DNA of 64,000 nt from Zoogloea sp. LCSB751 (GTDB lineage Bacteria; Pseudomonadota; Gammaproteobacteria; Burkholderiales; Rhodocyclaceae): positions 124,001 through 188,000 of the forward strand of contig NZ_MWUM01000007.1 in assembly GCF_002028455.1 (NCBI RefSeq). The letters are read 5' to 3'. Below, piece after piece: positions 50,104 through 62,876 of this stretch. Under the pieces are notes generated by a model. That model did not search any database. It saw only the letters and a program-made list of their open reading frames with translations, and was not told the DNA's origin. The translations under genes and the position numbers were made by a program. Position 1 is the stretch's first letter. Each line of letters opens with the position of its first letter.

Positions 50104-50445
50104 ATGTTAAAAGCGGTATTCCTGCAGATAGGCGCGACGATTCTGGCGACATTGATCGCTGGAGCATTTTTGGGGTTGCGCGGTGCGTTGTCGGCGGCGT
50201 TGGGAGGCGCAGCCTGTGTTCTTCCCAATTTGTTTTTCGCCCTGCGTCTGCACGCTGTTTCCAAGCGTCCGGCAGCGTCGTACCCGCTTGCGTTTTTTGT
50301 TGGCGAGTTCTTTAAGATCGCGTCAACCGTAGGATTGTTGGCGACCGTTCGACTCGTGTATCCAGACGTCCATTGGTTGGCGTTGTTTCTCGGGTTGGTC
50401 GTGGCGCTGAAGGCGAATTTATTTGCATTTTTGGTGAAGACCTGA
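50104..50445 (+). CDS. atpI: ATP synthase subunit I
   Basis: A 113-residue membrane protein with four hydrophobic segments, typical of AtpI, which assists c-ring assembly. It is the first gene of the atp operon. GAGAG precedes the start. Confidence 0.85.
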   Translation: MLKAVFLQIGATILATLIAGAFLGLRGALSAALGGAACVLPNLFFALRLHAVSKRPAASYPLAFFVGEFFKIASTVGLLATVRLVYPDVHWLALFLGLVVALKANLFAFLVKT

Positions 50446-50447
50446 CC

Positions 50448-51290
50448 ATGAGCACTGGCCACGAAGCACACGCCCCTACTGCGGGTGAATACATTGTCCA
50501 CCACCTGACTCACTTCAATTCGACTGGTCAAGCCCAGAGCGCGATCATCGACTGGAGCGTTTGGAACGTCGATACGCTGTTTTTCTCCATCGGTCTCGGT
50601 GTCGTCACGCTGCTGATCCTGATCAAGGCGGCCAGCGCCGCCACTTCCGGTGTGCCGGGTCGTTTCCAGGCTGCCATCGAAATTCTTGTCGAAATGGTTG
50701 CTGACCAAGCCAAGGGCATCGTACATAGCGCCGAGTCCCGCAAGTTCGTCGCTCCCGTGGCCCTGACTGTGTTCTTCTGGATCTTCCTGATGAACTCCAT
50801 GGACTTCCTGCCGGTCGACCTGCTCCCCAAGATCTGGGCGCTGATTTCCGGTGACGAGCATGCCTTCCTGCGTGTTGTTCCGACCGCCGACCTTAATGGC
50901 ACCCTCGGCATGTCCGTCGGCGTGTTGCTGATCTGCCTGTACTACAACATCAAGATCAAGGGTTTCGGCGGCTGGGTGCATGAACTCTTCACTGCACCTT
51001 TCGGCTCCCATCCCCTTCTGTATCCGGTCAATTTCCTGATGCAGATGATCGAATTCCTGGCCAAGACCGTTTCGCACGGCATGCGGCTGTTCGGCAACAT
51101 GTACGCTGGCGAACTGGTGTTCATGCTGATCGCGCTGATGGGCGGCACCGCTACTGTCTACGGGTTCCTTGGCCACATCGTCGCCGGTTCCATCTGGGCC
51201 GTCTTCCACATCCTGATCGTCGCGCTGCAGGCTTTCATCTTCATGATGCTGACGCTGGTGTATATCGGCCAAGCCCACGAAAGCCACTAA
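50448..51290 (+). CDS. atpB: F0F1 ATP synthase subunit a
   Basis: A 280-residue proton-channel subunit. The essential arginine is in [15 protein letters not shown] and the last helix ends in [14 protein letters not shown]. The start at [10 protein letters not shown] lies two bases after the end of atpI. Confidence 0.97.
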   Translation: MSTGHEAHAPTAGEYIVHHLTHFNSTGQAQSAIIDWSVWNVDTLFFSIGLGVVTLLILIKAASAATSGVPGRFQAAIEILVEMVADQAKGIVHSAESRKFVAPVALTVFFWIFLMNSMDFLPVDLLPKIWALISGDEHAFLRVVPTADLNGTLGMSVGVLLICLYYNIKIKGFGGWVHELFTAPFGSHPLLYPVNFLMQMIEFLAKTVSHGMRLFGNMYAGELVFMLIALMGGTATVYGFLGHIVAGSIWAVFHILIVALQAFIFMMLTLVYIGQAHESH

Positions 51291-51336
51291 GCAGTCCCGG
51301 TTTCAAGTTTTAATTTGCAGTTTCGGTTTCAATTAA

Positions 51337-51606
<270 letters not shown>

Positions 51607-51641
51607 GTTTCGCGGTTCAACCTGACTAAAGGAAGATTACC

Positions 51642-52115
51642 GTGAATTTGAACGCAACCCTGGTAGCCCAGCTCGTTGTGTTCTTCATTCTGGCGTGGGT
51701 CACGATGAAGTTCGTGTGGCCCCCCATCGTGAAGGCACTCGACGAGCGCGCGAAGAAGATCGCCGACGGGCTGGCGGCTGCGGACAAGGCGAAGAGCGAT
51801 CTCGCTCATGCCGAGAAGAAAGTCGTTGAAGAGCTGCGCAAGGCCCGCGAGTCCGCCACGGACGTCCGTGCCTCTGCTGAAAAGCAGGCTGCCACCTTCA
51901 TCGATGAAGCTCGCGCCGAAGCCGCCCGCATCATTGCCCAGGCTCGTGAAGCCGCCGAAGCCGAAGCCGGTGTCGCTGCTCAACGCGCCAAGGAAGCCCT
52001 GCGTGATCAGGTCGCCCAACTCGCTGTCGCTGGCGCCGAGAAGATTCTCCGCAAGGAAATCAATGCTCAGGCCCATGCCGACCTGCTGGCCAACCTGAAA
52101 CAGGAACTTCAATAA
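51642..52115 (+). CDS. atpF: F0F1 ATP synthase subunit b
   Basis: A 157-residue stator subunit: an N-terminal membrane helix (about 5-25) followed by a long charged helix that dimerises. It begins with GTG, with AAAGGAAG ahead of it. Confidence 0.95.
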   Translation: MNLNATLVAQLVVFFILAWVTMKFVWPPIVKALDERAKKIADGLAAADKAKSDLAHAEKKVVEELRKARESATDVRASAEKQAATFIDEARAEAARIIAQAREAAEAEAGVAAQRAKEALRDQVAQLAVAGAEKILRKEINAQAHADLLANLKQELQ

Positions 52116-52118
52116 GCC

Positions 52119-52655
52119 ATGGCCGAGAACGTCACCATCGCACGCCCCTATGCTGAAGCGGCATTTCAGCTCGCTTCCGCGGGCAACGCGCTGGGGCCTT
52201 GGTCGGAAGCACTTGATCGTCTGGCTGCTGTGGCCAGCGATTCGCAAATGCGGGATTGCATCACCGATCCCAAGCTCCTGCCGGAACAACTGGCAGGGCT
52301 TTTCCTCGATGTCGCCGGTGCCGGACTGTCTGCCGAACAGCAGAATTATGTCCGTGTCCTGGTCGAGAACGAGCGTCTGCAAGTGCTTCCCGAGATCCGT
52401 GACCTGTTCGTTGAACTCAAGAACGAACACGAAGGTGTCAAGGAGGCGAACATCACCTCCGCCTTCCCGATGGACGATGCCACGCTGAACGCATTGGTTG
52501 CCGACCTTGAAGCCCGCTTCAAGGCCAAGCTCACTGTGACTGTCAGCGTCGACCCCGAATTGATTGGTGGGGTGAAGATCGCCGTTGGGGATGAAGTCAT
52601 CGACGCCTCGGTCCGCGGCAAGCTCGCGAACATGGCCGCCGCGCTAAAGAACTAG
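52119..52655 (+). CDS. atpH: F0F1 ATP synthase subunit delta
   Basis: A 178-residue stator subunit linking subunit b to F1: [14 protein letters not shown] at the N-terminus and the conserved [25 protein letters not shown] at the C-terminus. It follows atpF by three bases. Confidence 0.95.
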   Translation: MAENVTIARPYAEAAFQLASAGNALGPWSEALDRLAAVASDSQMRDCITDPKLLPEQLAGLFLDVAGAGLSAEQQNYVRVLVENERLQVLPEIRDLFVELKNEHEGVKEANITSAFPMDDATLNALVADLEARFKAKLTVTVSVDPELIGGVKIAVGDEVIDASVRGKLANMAAALKN

Positions 52656-52666
52656 GAGCATAAGCA

Positions 52667-54205
52667 ATGCAACTCAACCCCTCTGAAATCAGTGACCTGA
52701 TCAAGAGTCGGATTCAGAACCTGCAGCTGTCCGCGAATGCCCGCACCGAGGGTACCGTGGTTTCAGTGACCGACGGTATCTGCCGTATCCACGGCCTCTC
52801 CGATGCCATGCAGGGCGAAATGCTGGAATTCCCCGGCAACGTTTTCGGCCTCGCCATGAACCTCGAGCGCGACTCCGTCGGCGCTGTGGTCCTGGGTGAA
52901 TACGAAGGCATTTCCGAAGGCGACACTGTCAAGTGTACCGGTCGCATTCTGGAAGTTCCGGTTGGCCCTGAGCTGATCGGTCGTGTCGTGAATTCCTTGG
53001 GCCAGCCGATCGACGGCAAGGGTCCGATCAACGCCAAGCAGTCCGAGCCGATCGAAAAGGTTGCTCCGGGCGTGATCTGGCGTAAGTCGGTGTCCCAGCC
53101 GGTGCAGACCGGCCTGAAGTCGGTTGATGCCATGGTTCCTGTCGGTCGTGGCCAGCGTGAGCTGATCATCGGCGACCGTCAAACCGGTAAGACTGCCGTT
53201 GCGGTTGATGCGATCATCAACCAAAAGGGCGAAAACATGGTTTGTATCTACGTTGCGATCGGTCAGAAGGCCTCGACCATTGCCAACGTGGTTCGCAAGC
53301 TCGAAGAGCACGGCGCGATGGAATACACCATCGTCGTTGCTGCTACCGCTTCCGAGTCCGCCGCGATGCAGTACATCGCCCCGTACTCCGGCTGCACCAT
53401 GGGCGAATACTTCCGCGACCGCGGTCAAGATGCCCTGATCGTTTATGACGATCTGACCAAGCAAGCCTGGGCCTACCGTCAGGTGTCCCTGCTGCTGCGT
53501 CGTCCCCCCGGCCGTGAAGCCTACCCCGGCGACGTGTTCTACCTGCACTCCCGTCTTCTCGAGCGCGCTGCCCGCGTGTCCGAAGAGTACGTCGAGCAAT
53601 ACACGAAGGGTGAAATCAAGGGCAAGACCGGTTCGCTGACCGCTCTCCCCGTGATCGAAACCCAGGCTGGCGACGTTTCCGCGTTCGTTCCGACCAACGT
53701 GATCTCGATTACCGACGGCCAGATCTTCCTGGAAACCGACCTCTTCAACGCTGGTATCCGTCCCGCCATCAACGCGGGTATCTCGGTGTCCCGCGTCGGT
53801 GGCGCAGCCCAGACCAAGATCATCAAGAAGCTCGGCGGCGGTGTGCGTCTGGCACTGGCCCAGTACCGTGAGCTGGCTGCGTTCGCACAGTTCGCTTCCG
53901 ACCTGGACGAAGCCACCCGCAAGCAGCTCGAGCGCGGTCGCCTCGTGACGGAACTGATGAAGCAGCAGCAGTACGCTCCGCTGTCGGTTTCCGAAATGGC
54001 GATCACTCTGTTCGCAGTCGAGAAGGGCGCTTTCGACGATGTCGAAGTCAAGCGTGCTCTCGCTTGCGAAGCCGCGATGCACCAGTACGTGAAGACCAAG
54101 GCCGCTGATCTGGTGGCCAAGATCGAAGCGACCAAGGACCTCGACGCCGAAGGCAACAAGCAACTCGCCGCCGTCATCGAAGAGTTCAAGAAGAGCTGGG
54201 CTTAA
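52667..54205 (+). CDS. atpA: F0F1 ATP synthase subunit alpha
   Basis: A 512-residue non-catalytic nucleotide-binding subunit with P-loop GDRQTGKTA and the signature [19 protein letters not shown]. Full family length. Confidence 0.98.
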   Translation: MQLNPSEISDLIKSRIQNLQLSANARTEGTVVSVTDGICRIHGLSDAMQGEMLEFPGNVFGLAMNLERDSVGAVVLGEYEGISEGDTVKCTGRILEVPVGPELIGRVVNSLGQPIDGKGPINAKQSEPIEKVAPGVIWRKSVSQPVQTGLKSVDAMVPVGRGQRELIIGDRQTGKTAVAVDAIINQKGENMVCIYVAIGQKASTIANVVRKLEEHGAMEYTIVVAATASESAAMQYIAPYSGCTMGEYFRDRGQDALIVYDDLTKQAWAYRQVSLLLRRPPGREAYPGDVFYLHSRLLERAARVSEEYVEQYTKGEIKGKTGSLTALPVIETQAGDVSAFVPTNVISITDGQIFLETDLFNAGIRPAINAGISVSRVGGAAQTKIIKKLGGGVRLALAQYRELAAFAQFASDLDEATRKQLERGRLVTELMKQQQYAPLSVSEMAITLFAVEKGAFDDVEVKRALACEAAMHQYVKTKAADLVAKIEATKDLDAEGNKQLAAVIEEFKKSWA

Positions 54206-54226
54206 CGCGGGCATACGGAGAGCAAT

Positions 54227-55096
54227 ATGGCTAGCGGCAAAGAGATCCGTAACAAGATCAAGAGTGTCCAGAACACTAAAAAGATCACCAAGGCCATGGA
54301 GATGGTTGCAGCGTCCAAGATGCGTAAAGCTCAGGACCGCATGCGTGCAGCCCGTCCCTATGCCGAGAAGATCCGCCGTCTCGCCGCGAATCTGTCTGCA
54401 GCCAACATCACCGACTACAAGCATCCGTTCCTCGTCAAGAAGGACAATGCCAAGCGTGTGGGGCTGATCGTCGTCACGACCGACAAGGGTCTGTGCGGCG
54501 GCCTCAACACCAACACTCTGCGTGTCGGGTTGAATGCGCTCAAGGATTGGGAAAGCAAGGGTGTCTCCGACATCCGCGTGACCGCCATCGGCAACAAGGG
54601 GCTGGGTTTCATGCAGCGCCTTGGTGCCAAGGTGGTCTCGCACGTCACCCAGCTCGGGGATACCCCCCATCTGGAAAAGCTGATCGGGCCCGTCAAGGTC
54701 ATGATCGATGCGTTCCAGAATGGCGAGCTGGATGAAGTGCACATTGTTTACTCCCGCTTCATCAACACGATGAAGCAGGAACCCCAGCTTGAGCAGCTTC
54801 TCCCGCTGACCGGCGAGCGTCTCGGTACCCCGGAAGGGAACTGGGACTACCTCTACGAGCCGGATGCGCAGGTGGTGATCGACGAACTCCTGGTGCGCTA
54901 TGTCGAAGCGCTGGTGTACCAGGCTGTCGCCGAGAACATGGCGTCCGAACAGAGTGCCCGGATGGTGGCGATGAAGGCAGCTTCCGACAACGCAGGAAGC
55001 GTGATCGGCGAACTGCAACTGGTCTACAACAAGACCCGTCAGGCCGCGATCACGAAGGAACTGTCCGAAATTGTCGGCGGCGCAGCCGCGGTGTAA
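54227..55096 (+). CDS. atpG: F0F1 ATP synthase subunit gamma
   Basis: A 289-residue rotor shaft: N-terminal [26 protein letters not shown] and C-terminal [25 protein letters not shown] coiled-coil. Full length. Confidence 0.97.
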   Translation: MASGKEIRNKIKSVQNTKKITKAMEMVAASKMRKAQDRMRAARPYAEKIRRLAANLSAANITDYKHPFLVKKDNAKRVGLIVVTTDKGLCGGLNTNTLRVGLNALKDWESKGVSDIRVTAIGNKGLGFMQRLGAKVVSHVTQLGDTPHLEKLIGPVKVMIDAFQNGELDEVHIVYSRFINTMKQEPQLEQLLPLTGERLGTPEGNWDYLYEPDAQVVIDELLVRYVEALVYQAVAENMASEQSARMVAMKAASDNAGSVIGELQLVYNKTRQAAITKELSEIVGGAAAV

Positions 55097-56500
<1,404 letters not shown>

Positions 56501-56561
56501 TCAATGCGACCATCGCCCGGCGACTCTCTAGCGAGGTCGCCGGTTTGAGGAGGAAATAGCT

Positions 56562-56987
56562 ATGGCAATGACCATTCACGTCGATATCGTCAGCGCGGAA
56601 GAGCAGATCTTCTCCGGTCTGGCCGAATTCGTGGCTCTGCCCGGCGAAGCCGGCGAGCTCGGCATTCTGCCCGGCCACATGCCGCTGATGACCCGGATCA
56701 AACCGGGTGCCGTGCGCGTCAAGGTCCAGAACCAGACCGAAGAGGAACTGGTTTTCGTGGCCGGCGGCCTGCTGGAAGTCCAGCCCAATCTGGTTACGGT
56801 TCTGGCGGATACCGCCATCCGTGGCAAGGATCTGGACGAAGCAAAGGCGCTGGAAGCCAAGCGTCTGGCGGAAGAAGCCTTGCAGAACCAGGGTTCCGCC
56901 CTGGAGTATGCCAAGGCCCAGTCCGAACTGGCATCGGCTCTGGCCCAGATTGCGGCGATCAGCAAGCTGAAGAAGCGCGGCCACTGA
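56562..56987 (+). CDS. atpC: F0F1 ATP synthase subunit epsilon
   Basis: A 141-residue subunit: beta-sandwich [14 protein letters not shown]...[14 protein letters not shown] and a C-terminal helical hairpin that can inhibit the enzyme. Last gene of the operon; strong GAGGAGGAAA site. Confidence 0.96.
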   Translation: MAMTIHVDIVSAEEQIFSGLAEFVALPGEAGELGILPGHMPLMTRIKPGAVRVKVQNQTEEELVFVAGGLLEVQPNLVTVLADTAIRGKDLDEAKALEAKRLAEEALQNQGSALEYAKAQSELASALAQIAAISKLKKRGH

Positions 56988-57003
56988 TCGAGACGATTGG
57001 TTG

Positions 57004-57045
57004 CAAACAAAAAGGGCAGTCCGTGAGGACTGCCCTTTTTGTTTG
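57004..57045 (+). terminator. Terminator after atpC
   Basis: A 19-bp perfect stem CAAACAAAAAGGGCAGTCC / its inverse, GTGA loop, with the T run inside the right arm (CCCTTTTTG). It ends the atp operon and may also serve the convergent ubiJ transcript. Confidence 0.93.
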
Positions 57046-57100
57046 TGCTGACATCCGCCCATCGGAATTTCACTGACTCACAGTTGTTGGCCGTGTCGTA

Positions 57101-57694
57101 TCAACGGGCTGTCTTGGGGGCGGGAGACGCTTCGAGTTTGCCCAGGCGCTTGTCGAGGCGCGCCAGATCATCGCGCAGTTCGGCGTTGGCGTTGGCCAGT
57201 TCTTCCAGGAACTGACGCTTGACGAGCACCGGGCGTTCTTCGCTGTAGTACTCGACAAGGTTGTCGACGATGTTGTGGGTCGCCTGGCGATGCCAGCTGA
57301 AGATGTCCTGCGCGGTCATGACGGCGCGGTGGGCGGCGATGTCGCCGATCAGTCGGGCCAGCGCTTCCTCACCGTCCCAGCGAAGCTGCCGGAAGACGAA
57401 GCCGAGGGTATCGGCGAAGTCGGCATTGCCGCTGATGCGGATATCCGCCATCAGCGCGTCCATGCCGCCGCCGAGGACTTTCGGCAGGGAACTCAGGGGT
57501 AGGTCCAACGCAACATCCGGTTCTCGGGCGGCGGCTTCGTTGAAGTAACCATCGCCATCCACGCCGAGGGAGAGTTCCAGCGGCTTGAGGCGAATTGCGG
57601 CGACCCGCCCGGAATACGGCGCCAGGCGTTCCCGCGCCCAGGGGGCATCGGCAAGCAGATGGTTGAGGCCGGCAATGGCCGATGAGGCAAACAT
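57101..57694 (-). CDS. ubiJ: Ubiquinone biosynthesis accessory factor UbiJ (SCP2 domain)
   Basis: A 197-residue protein with an SCP2-type lipid-binding domain (IRLKPLELSLGVDGDGYF; LGGGMDALMADIRISGNADF) and a C-terminal coiled coil (ELANANAELRDDLARLDKRLGKLE). UbiJ organises ubiquinone-head-group enzymes. GGAG is six bases before the chosen ATG. Downstream of ubiE as in E. coli, but no ubiB follows. Confidence 0.88.
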   Translation of the reverse strand: MFASSAIAGLNHLLADAPWARERLAPYSGRVAAIRLKPLELSLGVDGDGYFNEAAAREPDVALDLPLSSLPKVLGGGMDALMADIRISGNADFADTLGFVFRQLRWDGEEALARLIGDIAAHRAVMTAQDIFSWHRQATHNIVDNLVEYYSEERPVLVKRQFLEELANANAELRDDLARLDKRLGKLEASPAPKTAR

Positions 57695-57786
57695 TTCCAC
57701 TCCATCAAGAATTGCGGTGACCTTCGGCTCCCGCTGCACAAGGCTGTTACTCCGGCAGCGGAAATCCGTGCGGAGGCGGGATCCGT

Positions 57787-58524
57787 TCAGAGCTTGTGAC
57801 CCCGGTGCAGCGCGACTACGCCGGCGGTCATATTGAAATATTCGACGCGGGCCAGCCCGGCCTGTTCCATCAAGGTCTTGAGGGATTCCTGGTCTGGATG
57901 CATGCGGATGCTCTCGGCCAGATAGCGGTAGCTGTCCGCATCCTTTGCGACCTTTTCGCCCATCAGCGGCAGCAGTTTGAAGGAATAAAAGTCGTAGGCG
58001 GGCGCGAGGGGCTTCCAGACTTTCGAGAATTCCAGCACCAGCAGGCGGCCGCCCGGCTTCAGCACGCGGCGCATTTCGGCAATGGCCTGGTCCTTGTGGG
58101 TCATGTTGCGCAGGCCGAAAGCGACCGTCACCACGTCGAAATAGTCGTCGGGGAAGGGCAGTTTTTCCGCATCGCACTGGGCAACCGGCAACAGGAAGCC
58201 GTTATCCACAACACGATCACGGCCACGGGACAGCATGGCGTGGTTGATGTCGGTGAGCCACACTTGACCGGTAGGGCCGACCTTTTTGGCGAAGGCCAAG
58301 GACAGGTCGGCAGTGCCGCCCGCCACGTCGAGCACCCGGTCGCCCTTGCGGACGCCGGCAATCTGTACGGTGAAGGCTTTCCACAGGCGGTGCAGGCCGA
58401 AGGACATGAGGTCGTTCATCACGTCGTAACTGCTGGCGACGGAGGAGAAAACGCCGCGGACCTTGCTGGCCTTTTCGGATTCGGCCACTTTCTGGAAGCC
58501 GAAGTGGGTGGTCTTGTCGTTCAT
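57787..58524 (-). CDS. ubiE: Ubiquinone/menaquinone methyltransferase UbiE
   Basis: A 245-residue SAM-dependent C-methyltransferase: [28 protein letters not shown], then the SAM loop [12 protein letters not shown] and [14 protein letters not shown] at the end. It methylates benzoquinol in ubiquinone synthesis (and demethylmenaquinol where present). The start at [10 protein letters not shown] matches the family's usual N-terminus; another ATG lies eight codons upstream. Confidence 0.95.
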   Translation of the reverse strand: MNDKTTHFGFQKVAESEKASKVRGVFSSVASSYDVMNDLMSFGLHRLWKAFTVQIAGVRKGDRVLDVAGGTADLSLAFAKKVGPTGQVWLTDINHAMLSRGRDRVVDNGFLLPVAQCDAEKLPFPDDYFDVVTVAFGLRNMTHKDQAIAEMRRVLKPGGRLLVLEFSKVWKPLAPAYDFYSFKLLPLMGEKVAKDADSYRYLAESIRMHPDQESLKTLMEQAGLARVEYFNMTAGVVALHRGHKL

Positions 58525-58580
58525 GATCTGGAAGTGGGTGCGAAGCATTGGGTCGTCGGCACTCTGCCGACGACCAGGAT

Positions 58581-59006
58581 TCAGTGGTGGTGACCGCAGC
58601 CACCGGATTTCGGGGCCGGCGGTGGTAGGTCGGCCGGATCACGGCTGCCACCCTCGGTGGCGAGGCGGAGCAGGTAGGATTCCCACAGTTCGTCGCGCCT
58701 TTCGCCGAGGTCGTAGAGGTAGTCCCAGGAGTACAGGCCGCTGTCATGGCCGTCGGAGAAGACCGGACGAATTGCGTAGTTGCCCACCGGCTCAAGGCGC
58801 GTGATGTCCACGTCGCGCTTGCCCAGTTGGAGGACTTCCTGACCGACGCCATGGCCGCGCACCTCGGCAGAGGGCGAAAAGACGCGCAGGAACTCATAGG
58901 TGAATTCGAAGCGCTTGCCGTCGTCGAAGGCGATTTCCATCCGGTGGGAAACCTGGTGCAACTTGATCTCGGTGGGGATGGGGTCGTCCTTGTGCAGGCC
59001 AGCCAT
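58581..59006 (-). CDS. DUF971 (GBBH-like N-terminal) domain protein
   Basis: A 141-residue protein with the DUF971 domain: [39 protein letters not shown], then [36 protein letters not shown]. The C-terminus ends GGCGHHH, a likely metal-binding tail. This family is commonly found beside ubiE in betaproteobacteria and its function is unclear. Confidence 0.85.
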   Translation of the reverse strand: MAGLHKDDPIPTEIKLHQVSHRMEIAFDDGKRFEFTYEFLRVFSPSAEVRGHGVGQEVLQLGKRDVDITRLEPVGNYAIRPVFSDGHDSGLYSWDYLYDLGERRDELWESYLLRLATEGGSRDPADLPPPAPKSGGCGHHH

Positions 59007-59106
59007 GCGGGGCTCCGTGTCTCAATGGGCAATGTGCGAATGATACTCGAAGGCGGGCCCGGCTCCCCTTGAAGCCTGTCATTGCATGCTGGCAACGGGG
59101 TGTGAC

Positions 59107-59124
59107 ATGTCATGAAAAGTTCAA
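59107..59124 (+). promoter_or_regulatory. Candidate Pho box before phoB
   Basis: ATGTCATGAAAAGTTCAAG resembles a PhoB half-site pair (TGTCAT, four-base spacer, then a degenerate second TGTCA). The second half is weak. Autoregulation of phoBR would fit. Confidence 0.4.
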
Positions 59125-59171
59125 GTTGCTGAAATACACTGCCTGCGTTCAGAGATTCCATCGAGGTATCC

Positions 59172-59882
59172 ATGCCTGCCACCATTCTGCTCGTCGAAGA
59201 CGAGCCCGCTATCCAGGAATTGATCGCCGCCAATCTGATGCGCGCCGGCCACCATGTGGTGCGGGCATCGGACGCGGAAACTGCCCAGCGCATCGTCCGT
59301 GATGCACTGCCCGACCTGATCCTGCTCGACTGGATGCTGCCCGGCATGTCCGGTGTGGAGTTCGCCCGCCGCCTGCGCGGCGAGGAGCGTACCCGCGGCA
59401 TTCCGTTGATCATGCTGACCGCCCGCGGCGAGGAGCAGGACAAGGTGCTCGGCCTCGAGTCGGGGGCCGACGACTACATCACCAAGCCGTTCTCGCCCCG
59501 CGAACTGGTGGCCCGCATCAAGGCGGTGCTGCGTCGCCGGGCACCGGAAACCACCGAGGATCCGGTCGAACTGGGCGGTCTGCGCCTCGACCCGGCGACG
59601 CACCGCTTGGCAGCCGGCAGCAACCCGATTACCCTTGGCCCGACTGAATTCCGACTGCTGCATTTTCTGATGACCCATCCGGAACGCGTCCATTCCCGTG
59701 CCCAGTTGCTCGACCAGGTGTGGGGCGACCACGTTTTCGTCGAGGAACGCACTGTCGACGTGCACATCCGCCGCCTGCGCTGTGCCCTCGAGCCCAGCGG
59801 TCACGATGGTCTGGTGCAGACCGTACGCGGCAGCGGCTACCGTTTCTCGACCCAACAGGAGACGCCGGCGGCGGTGCGCTGA
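59172..59882 (+). CDS. phoB: Phosphate regulon response regulator PhoB
   Basis: A 236-residue OmpR-type regulator: receiver domain with acidic pocket VEDEPA, phospho-acceptor in [11 protein letters not shown] and switch lysine in YITKPF, then a winged helix with [10 protein letters not shown] and [18 protein letters not shown] is the PhoB-type signature. Confidence 0.92.
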   Translation: MPATILLVEDEPAIQELIAANLMRAGHHVVRASDAETAQRIVRDALPDLILLDWMLPGMSGVEFARRLRGEERTRGIPLIMLTARGEEQDKVLGLESGADDYITKPFSPRELVARIKAVLRRRAPETTEDPVELGGLRLDPATHRLAAGSNPITLGPTEFRLLHFLMTHPERVHSRAQLLDQVWGDHVFVEERTVDVHIRRLRCALEPSGHDGLVQTVRGSGYRFSTQQETPAAVR

Positions 59883-59885
59883 TCT

Positions 59886-61229
59886 GTGGGACTGTCTCTG
59901 GAAGATGTCACGGAAATCCGGCCGATCAGCTATATCCGTGTCGCGGTTCTCACGATCCTGACCGTCATCGCGCTGCTGGCGGCGGCGGTGGGCGTGTTCT
60001 TCGGTCTGGTGCCAGCACTCGCCACCTTCTCGGTGGCATTGCTGCTGGTCGGGCTATACCACATCAACAATCTCTTCAAGCTGGTCCGCTGGTTGCGCAC
60101 ACCTGTGGACGAAGCGGCGCCGCTGCCGCGTGCCTTCGGCCTGTGGGACTACGTGTTCGCCGACGTGAATCGACGCGCGAGTACCGCCAGCCGCCAGCAG
60201 GAGCGTCTGTCCGCAGCGCTGGAGCGCTTCCGCGAGGCCAGCCAGGCGATGCCCAACGGCCTCTTGTTCCTGTCGATGAGCAACACCATCGAATGGGTCA
60301 ATCGACTCGGCGAGCAGCATTTCGGCCTGGATCGGGCGCGTGATCAGGGGGCGCCGGTGACCAACATCGTCCGTCAGCCGGATTTCGTGCGCTACCTGCA
60401 GGGAGGACATTACGAGGAACCCCTGGTGTTCACCGCAGGCCGTCCGATTGGGCGGACCCTGATGGTCCATGTTGTGCCCTTCAGCGACGACATGCGCCTG
60501 CTGATGTCGGAGGACATCACCCAGGGGGAGCGTCTGGAAGCCATGCGCCGCGATTTCGTGGCCAATGTGTCCCATGAGATGCGCACGCCGCTGACCGTGG
60601 TGAGCGGCTTCCTCGAGACCGTGATCGACGGGCTCGAGGATCTGGAGAAGGACGATATCCGCCATTACCTCGGTCTGGCGTCCGAACAGGCCGGTCGGAT
60701 GCAGCGCTTGATCCAGGATCTGCTGACCCTGTCGGCACTGGAAACGGGGGCGCCCATCCTTCACGAGGAGCCGGTGGATGTGGGGACCTTGCTCGGGGAA
60801 ATTCAGCAGGAGGCGCAGGTGGTCTCCGGCGGTCGCCATACGATCAGTCTGGACTGTTCGACCCACGCCCGCCTGCTAGGCAACAACAAGGAGTTGTACA
60901 GCGCCTTTGTCAACCTGGCGATCAACGCCGTGCGCTACACACCGGCCGGCGGCCACATCCGTCTCACCTGGCGGCAGCGCGGAGCGGTGGTGGAATACAT
61001 GGTGGAAGACGACGGTATCGGGATTGCGCCGGAGCACATTCCGCGCCTCACTGAGCGTTTTTACCGGGTGGACCGGGGGCGTTCACGGGAAACCGGTGGT
61101 ACCGGACTCGGCCTGGCCATCGTCAAACATGTGCTGAGCCGCCATCAGGGCGACCTGTTGATCGACAGCGAACCGGGGCGGGGCAGTCGCTTCACTGCCT
61201 GTTTTCCGGTCCGGCGCCTGGTGGCGTAA
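59886..61229 (+). CDS. phoR: Phosphate regulon sensor kinase PhoR
   Basis: A 447-residue histidine kinase. Two N-terminal membrane helices (about 18-60), a PAS domain (about 105-200), phospho-acceptor HisKA VSHEMRTPLTVV, and HATPase motifs NLAINAVRYTP and GTGLGLAIV. No periplasmic domain, as in PhoR. It begins three bases after phoB. Confidence 0.9.
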   Translation: MGLSLEDVTEIRPISYIRVAVLTILTVIALLAAAVGVFFGLVPALATFSVALLLVGLYHINNLFKLVRWLRTPVDEAAPLPRAFGLWDYVFADVNRRASTASRQQERLSAALERFREASQAMPNGLLFLSMSNTIEWVNRLGEQHFGLDRARDQGAPVTNIVRQPDFVRYLQGGHYEEPLVFTAGRPIGRTLMVHVVPFSDDMRLLMSEDITQGERLEAMRRDFVANVSHEMRTPLTVVSGFLETVIDGLEDLEKDDIRHYLGLASEQAGRMQRLIQDLLTLSALETGAPILHEEPVDVGTLLGEIQQEAQVVSGGRHTISLDCSTHARLLGNNKELYSAFVNLAINAVRYTPAGGHIRLTWRQRGAVVEYMVEDDGIGIAPEHIPRLTERFYRVDRGRSRETGGTGLGLAIVKHVLSRHQGDLLIDSEPGRGSRFTACFPVRRLVA

Positions 61230-61240
61230 AACCGCCCAGC

Positions 61241-62860
61241 TCAGTGCTGCACGTATTCGTAGGTTGCCTGGTCGAAGTTCGTGCCTCGCGCCACCAGGGT
61301 CGTCAGGCGGATCTGCCGGGCCGTGGTGGTGTGCAGCTCAAGCACCCGATCGGCCTGGAACCAGCCACCCGGTAGCACGATCGTCGCCGGGGCCCGCATC
61401 GCGGCGATTTCCGGCAGCAGGAAGCCCTGAACATAGGGCTCGCTGGGGCTCACGTTGATGCCGGTGATGCGCACCGCGCAACTGCTCGGCAGGCCCGCCA
61501 GCAGGTGAATGCCGGTCAGCAGCGTGCCGTCCGGTTCGTACATCAGCCAGCTGACCTGGCCCAGCAGGTAATGGGTACCGTCGCTGGGCTTGATGCCGAC
61601 CAGCTGGTGATGTTCGATCCGCTGGACCGGGTGCTTGCGCTGCAGCCTGAAGCCCGACACCGAGTGATCGACGGTTTCCCATGCATCGATGCTCGAACCA
61701 CGTCGGATGGCCTCGGTTTCGGCATCCAGCAGCGGCGGGGTCGCACTCTCCTCGGCCCGTGCGCCGAAGGTGATGACATTGATGTCGTAGCGGCTGCCCA
61801 TCAACTGGCGGCGATTGGGGGGCTCGAAGGGTTGCCCTGAGATGAGCAGGCCAATGCCGTCCCAGTCGGTGCAGATTTTGTTTTCGCCCTTCTTGTTGCG
61901 ACGGGGAAAGCGCCGCCCGGCCGCCGACATGCCCCATGGGCGGTACAGGGAGACCAGCAGCCGGGCGCAGGCTGGCTGGGAGCAGTCGTCGCCAAGGCCG
62001 AGGGAAGCCGGGCTAGTTCCCTGCTTGAATTCCGCCAGCATGGCTTTGATCTGTGCGGCCAGGCGATGCCCGTCGAAACGGCGCATGCCGGGACGCGAGC
62101 CGATCAGGGCGATCGGACGCAGCCCATGATCCTCGTTGGGATCCAGGCCGTAGGCGCGGACATCGTCCTGCTCCCAACTGCTCTGCAGGACGCAATACGG
62201 TGCAAAGCGCTGGGCCCAGCGGCAGATCCAGTTGAGTTCGCGTTGATTGCGGCCGTAGGGGTTGGTCAGGTCCACCAGCAGCAGCGCGATATAGGCTTCG
62301 TCCGGGCTCTGGGCCTTCCAGGTGTTGTTGAGTGGGTCGATGACGCGGCTGTGCGTCGCGCCGGCCCGGTCTGCCTCGAGATAGGCGTCGTGGACTGCTT
62401 TCCACGCCCCTGGCGGCTCGGAGCGGTGGGCGCGGAAATGTTCGATGATGATCTGCCCGAGATACTGGATGCGGCGCTGGGCCAGCAAGGGCAGCTGGGC
62501 CCGGAACTCGTCCGAGCTGCTGGCATGGCCTTCGGCCAGGCGGGCGTAGGCGGTACTCAGCGCGGACCACAGGCGGACCACCTGTCGCAGTGTGGCGTCT
62601 TCGGCGCTGTCGGGCGGCAGCGGGTGAGCGGCGTAGCGGGACGACATCTCGTGCTGAACGAAAGTGATCGTCTGCCGCGATGCCTCGAGGACCTCGAGCT
62701 GTTCCTCGGGGCCCAGCGGACTGGCCAGCAGGCCTTCGAGCATGCGCACCAGCGTGGCGTGGCTCTCTCCGGCGTTGAGCGTGTGGAGATTCCTGAGCAG
62801 TTTGCGGTATTGCTCGACGCTGCGCAGGTCGGTGTAGGTGGTCTGCAGGCTGTCCGTCAT
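61241..62860 (-). CDS. Unknown protein, possibly PilZ-like C-terminus
   Basis: A 539-residue cytoplasmic protein with no transmembrane segment and no motif I can name with certainty. The N-terminal half is helical and acidic; the C-terminal part is mostly beta strand (about 400-530) in the style of PilZ domains, but the RxxxR-D/NxSxxG motif is not clear. The start is placed at MTDSLQ, with GGGGA nine bases upstream. It follows the HIT gene by 16 bases. Confidence 0.5.
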   Translation of the reverse strand: MTDSLQTTYTDLRSVEQYRKLLRNLHTLNAGESHATLVRMLEGLLASPLGPEEQLEVLEASRQTITFVQHEMSSRYAAHPLPPDSAEDATLRQVVRLWSALSTAYARLAEGHASSSDEFRAQLPLLAQRRIQYLGQIIIEHFRAHRSEPPGAWKAVHDAYLEADRAGATHSRVIDPLNNTWKAQSPDEAYIALLLVDLTNPYGRNQRELNWICRWAQRFAPYCVLQSSWEQDDVRAYGLDPNEDHGLRPIALIGSRPGMRRFDGHRLAAQIKAMLAEFKQGTSPASLGLGDDCSQPACARLLVSLYRPWGMSAAGRRFPRRNKKGENKICTDWDGIGLLISGQPFEPPNRRQLMGSRYDINVITFGARAEESATPPLLDAETEAIRRGSSIDAWETVDHSVSGFRLQRKHPVQRIEHHQLVGIKPSDGTHYLLGQVSWLMYEPDGTLLTGIHLLAGLPSSCAVRITGINVSPSEPYVQGFLLPEIAAMRAPATIVLPGGWFQADRVLELHTTTARQIRLTTLVARGTNFDQATYEYVQH

Positions 62861-62876
62861 GGCTACGGTCCCCGCT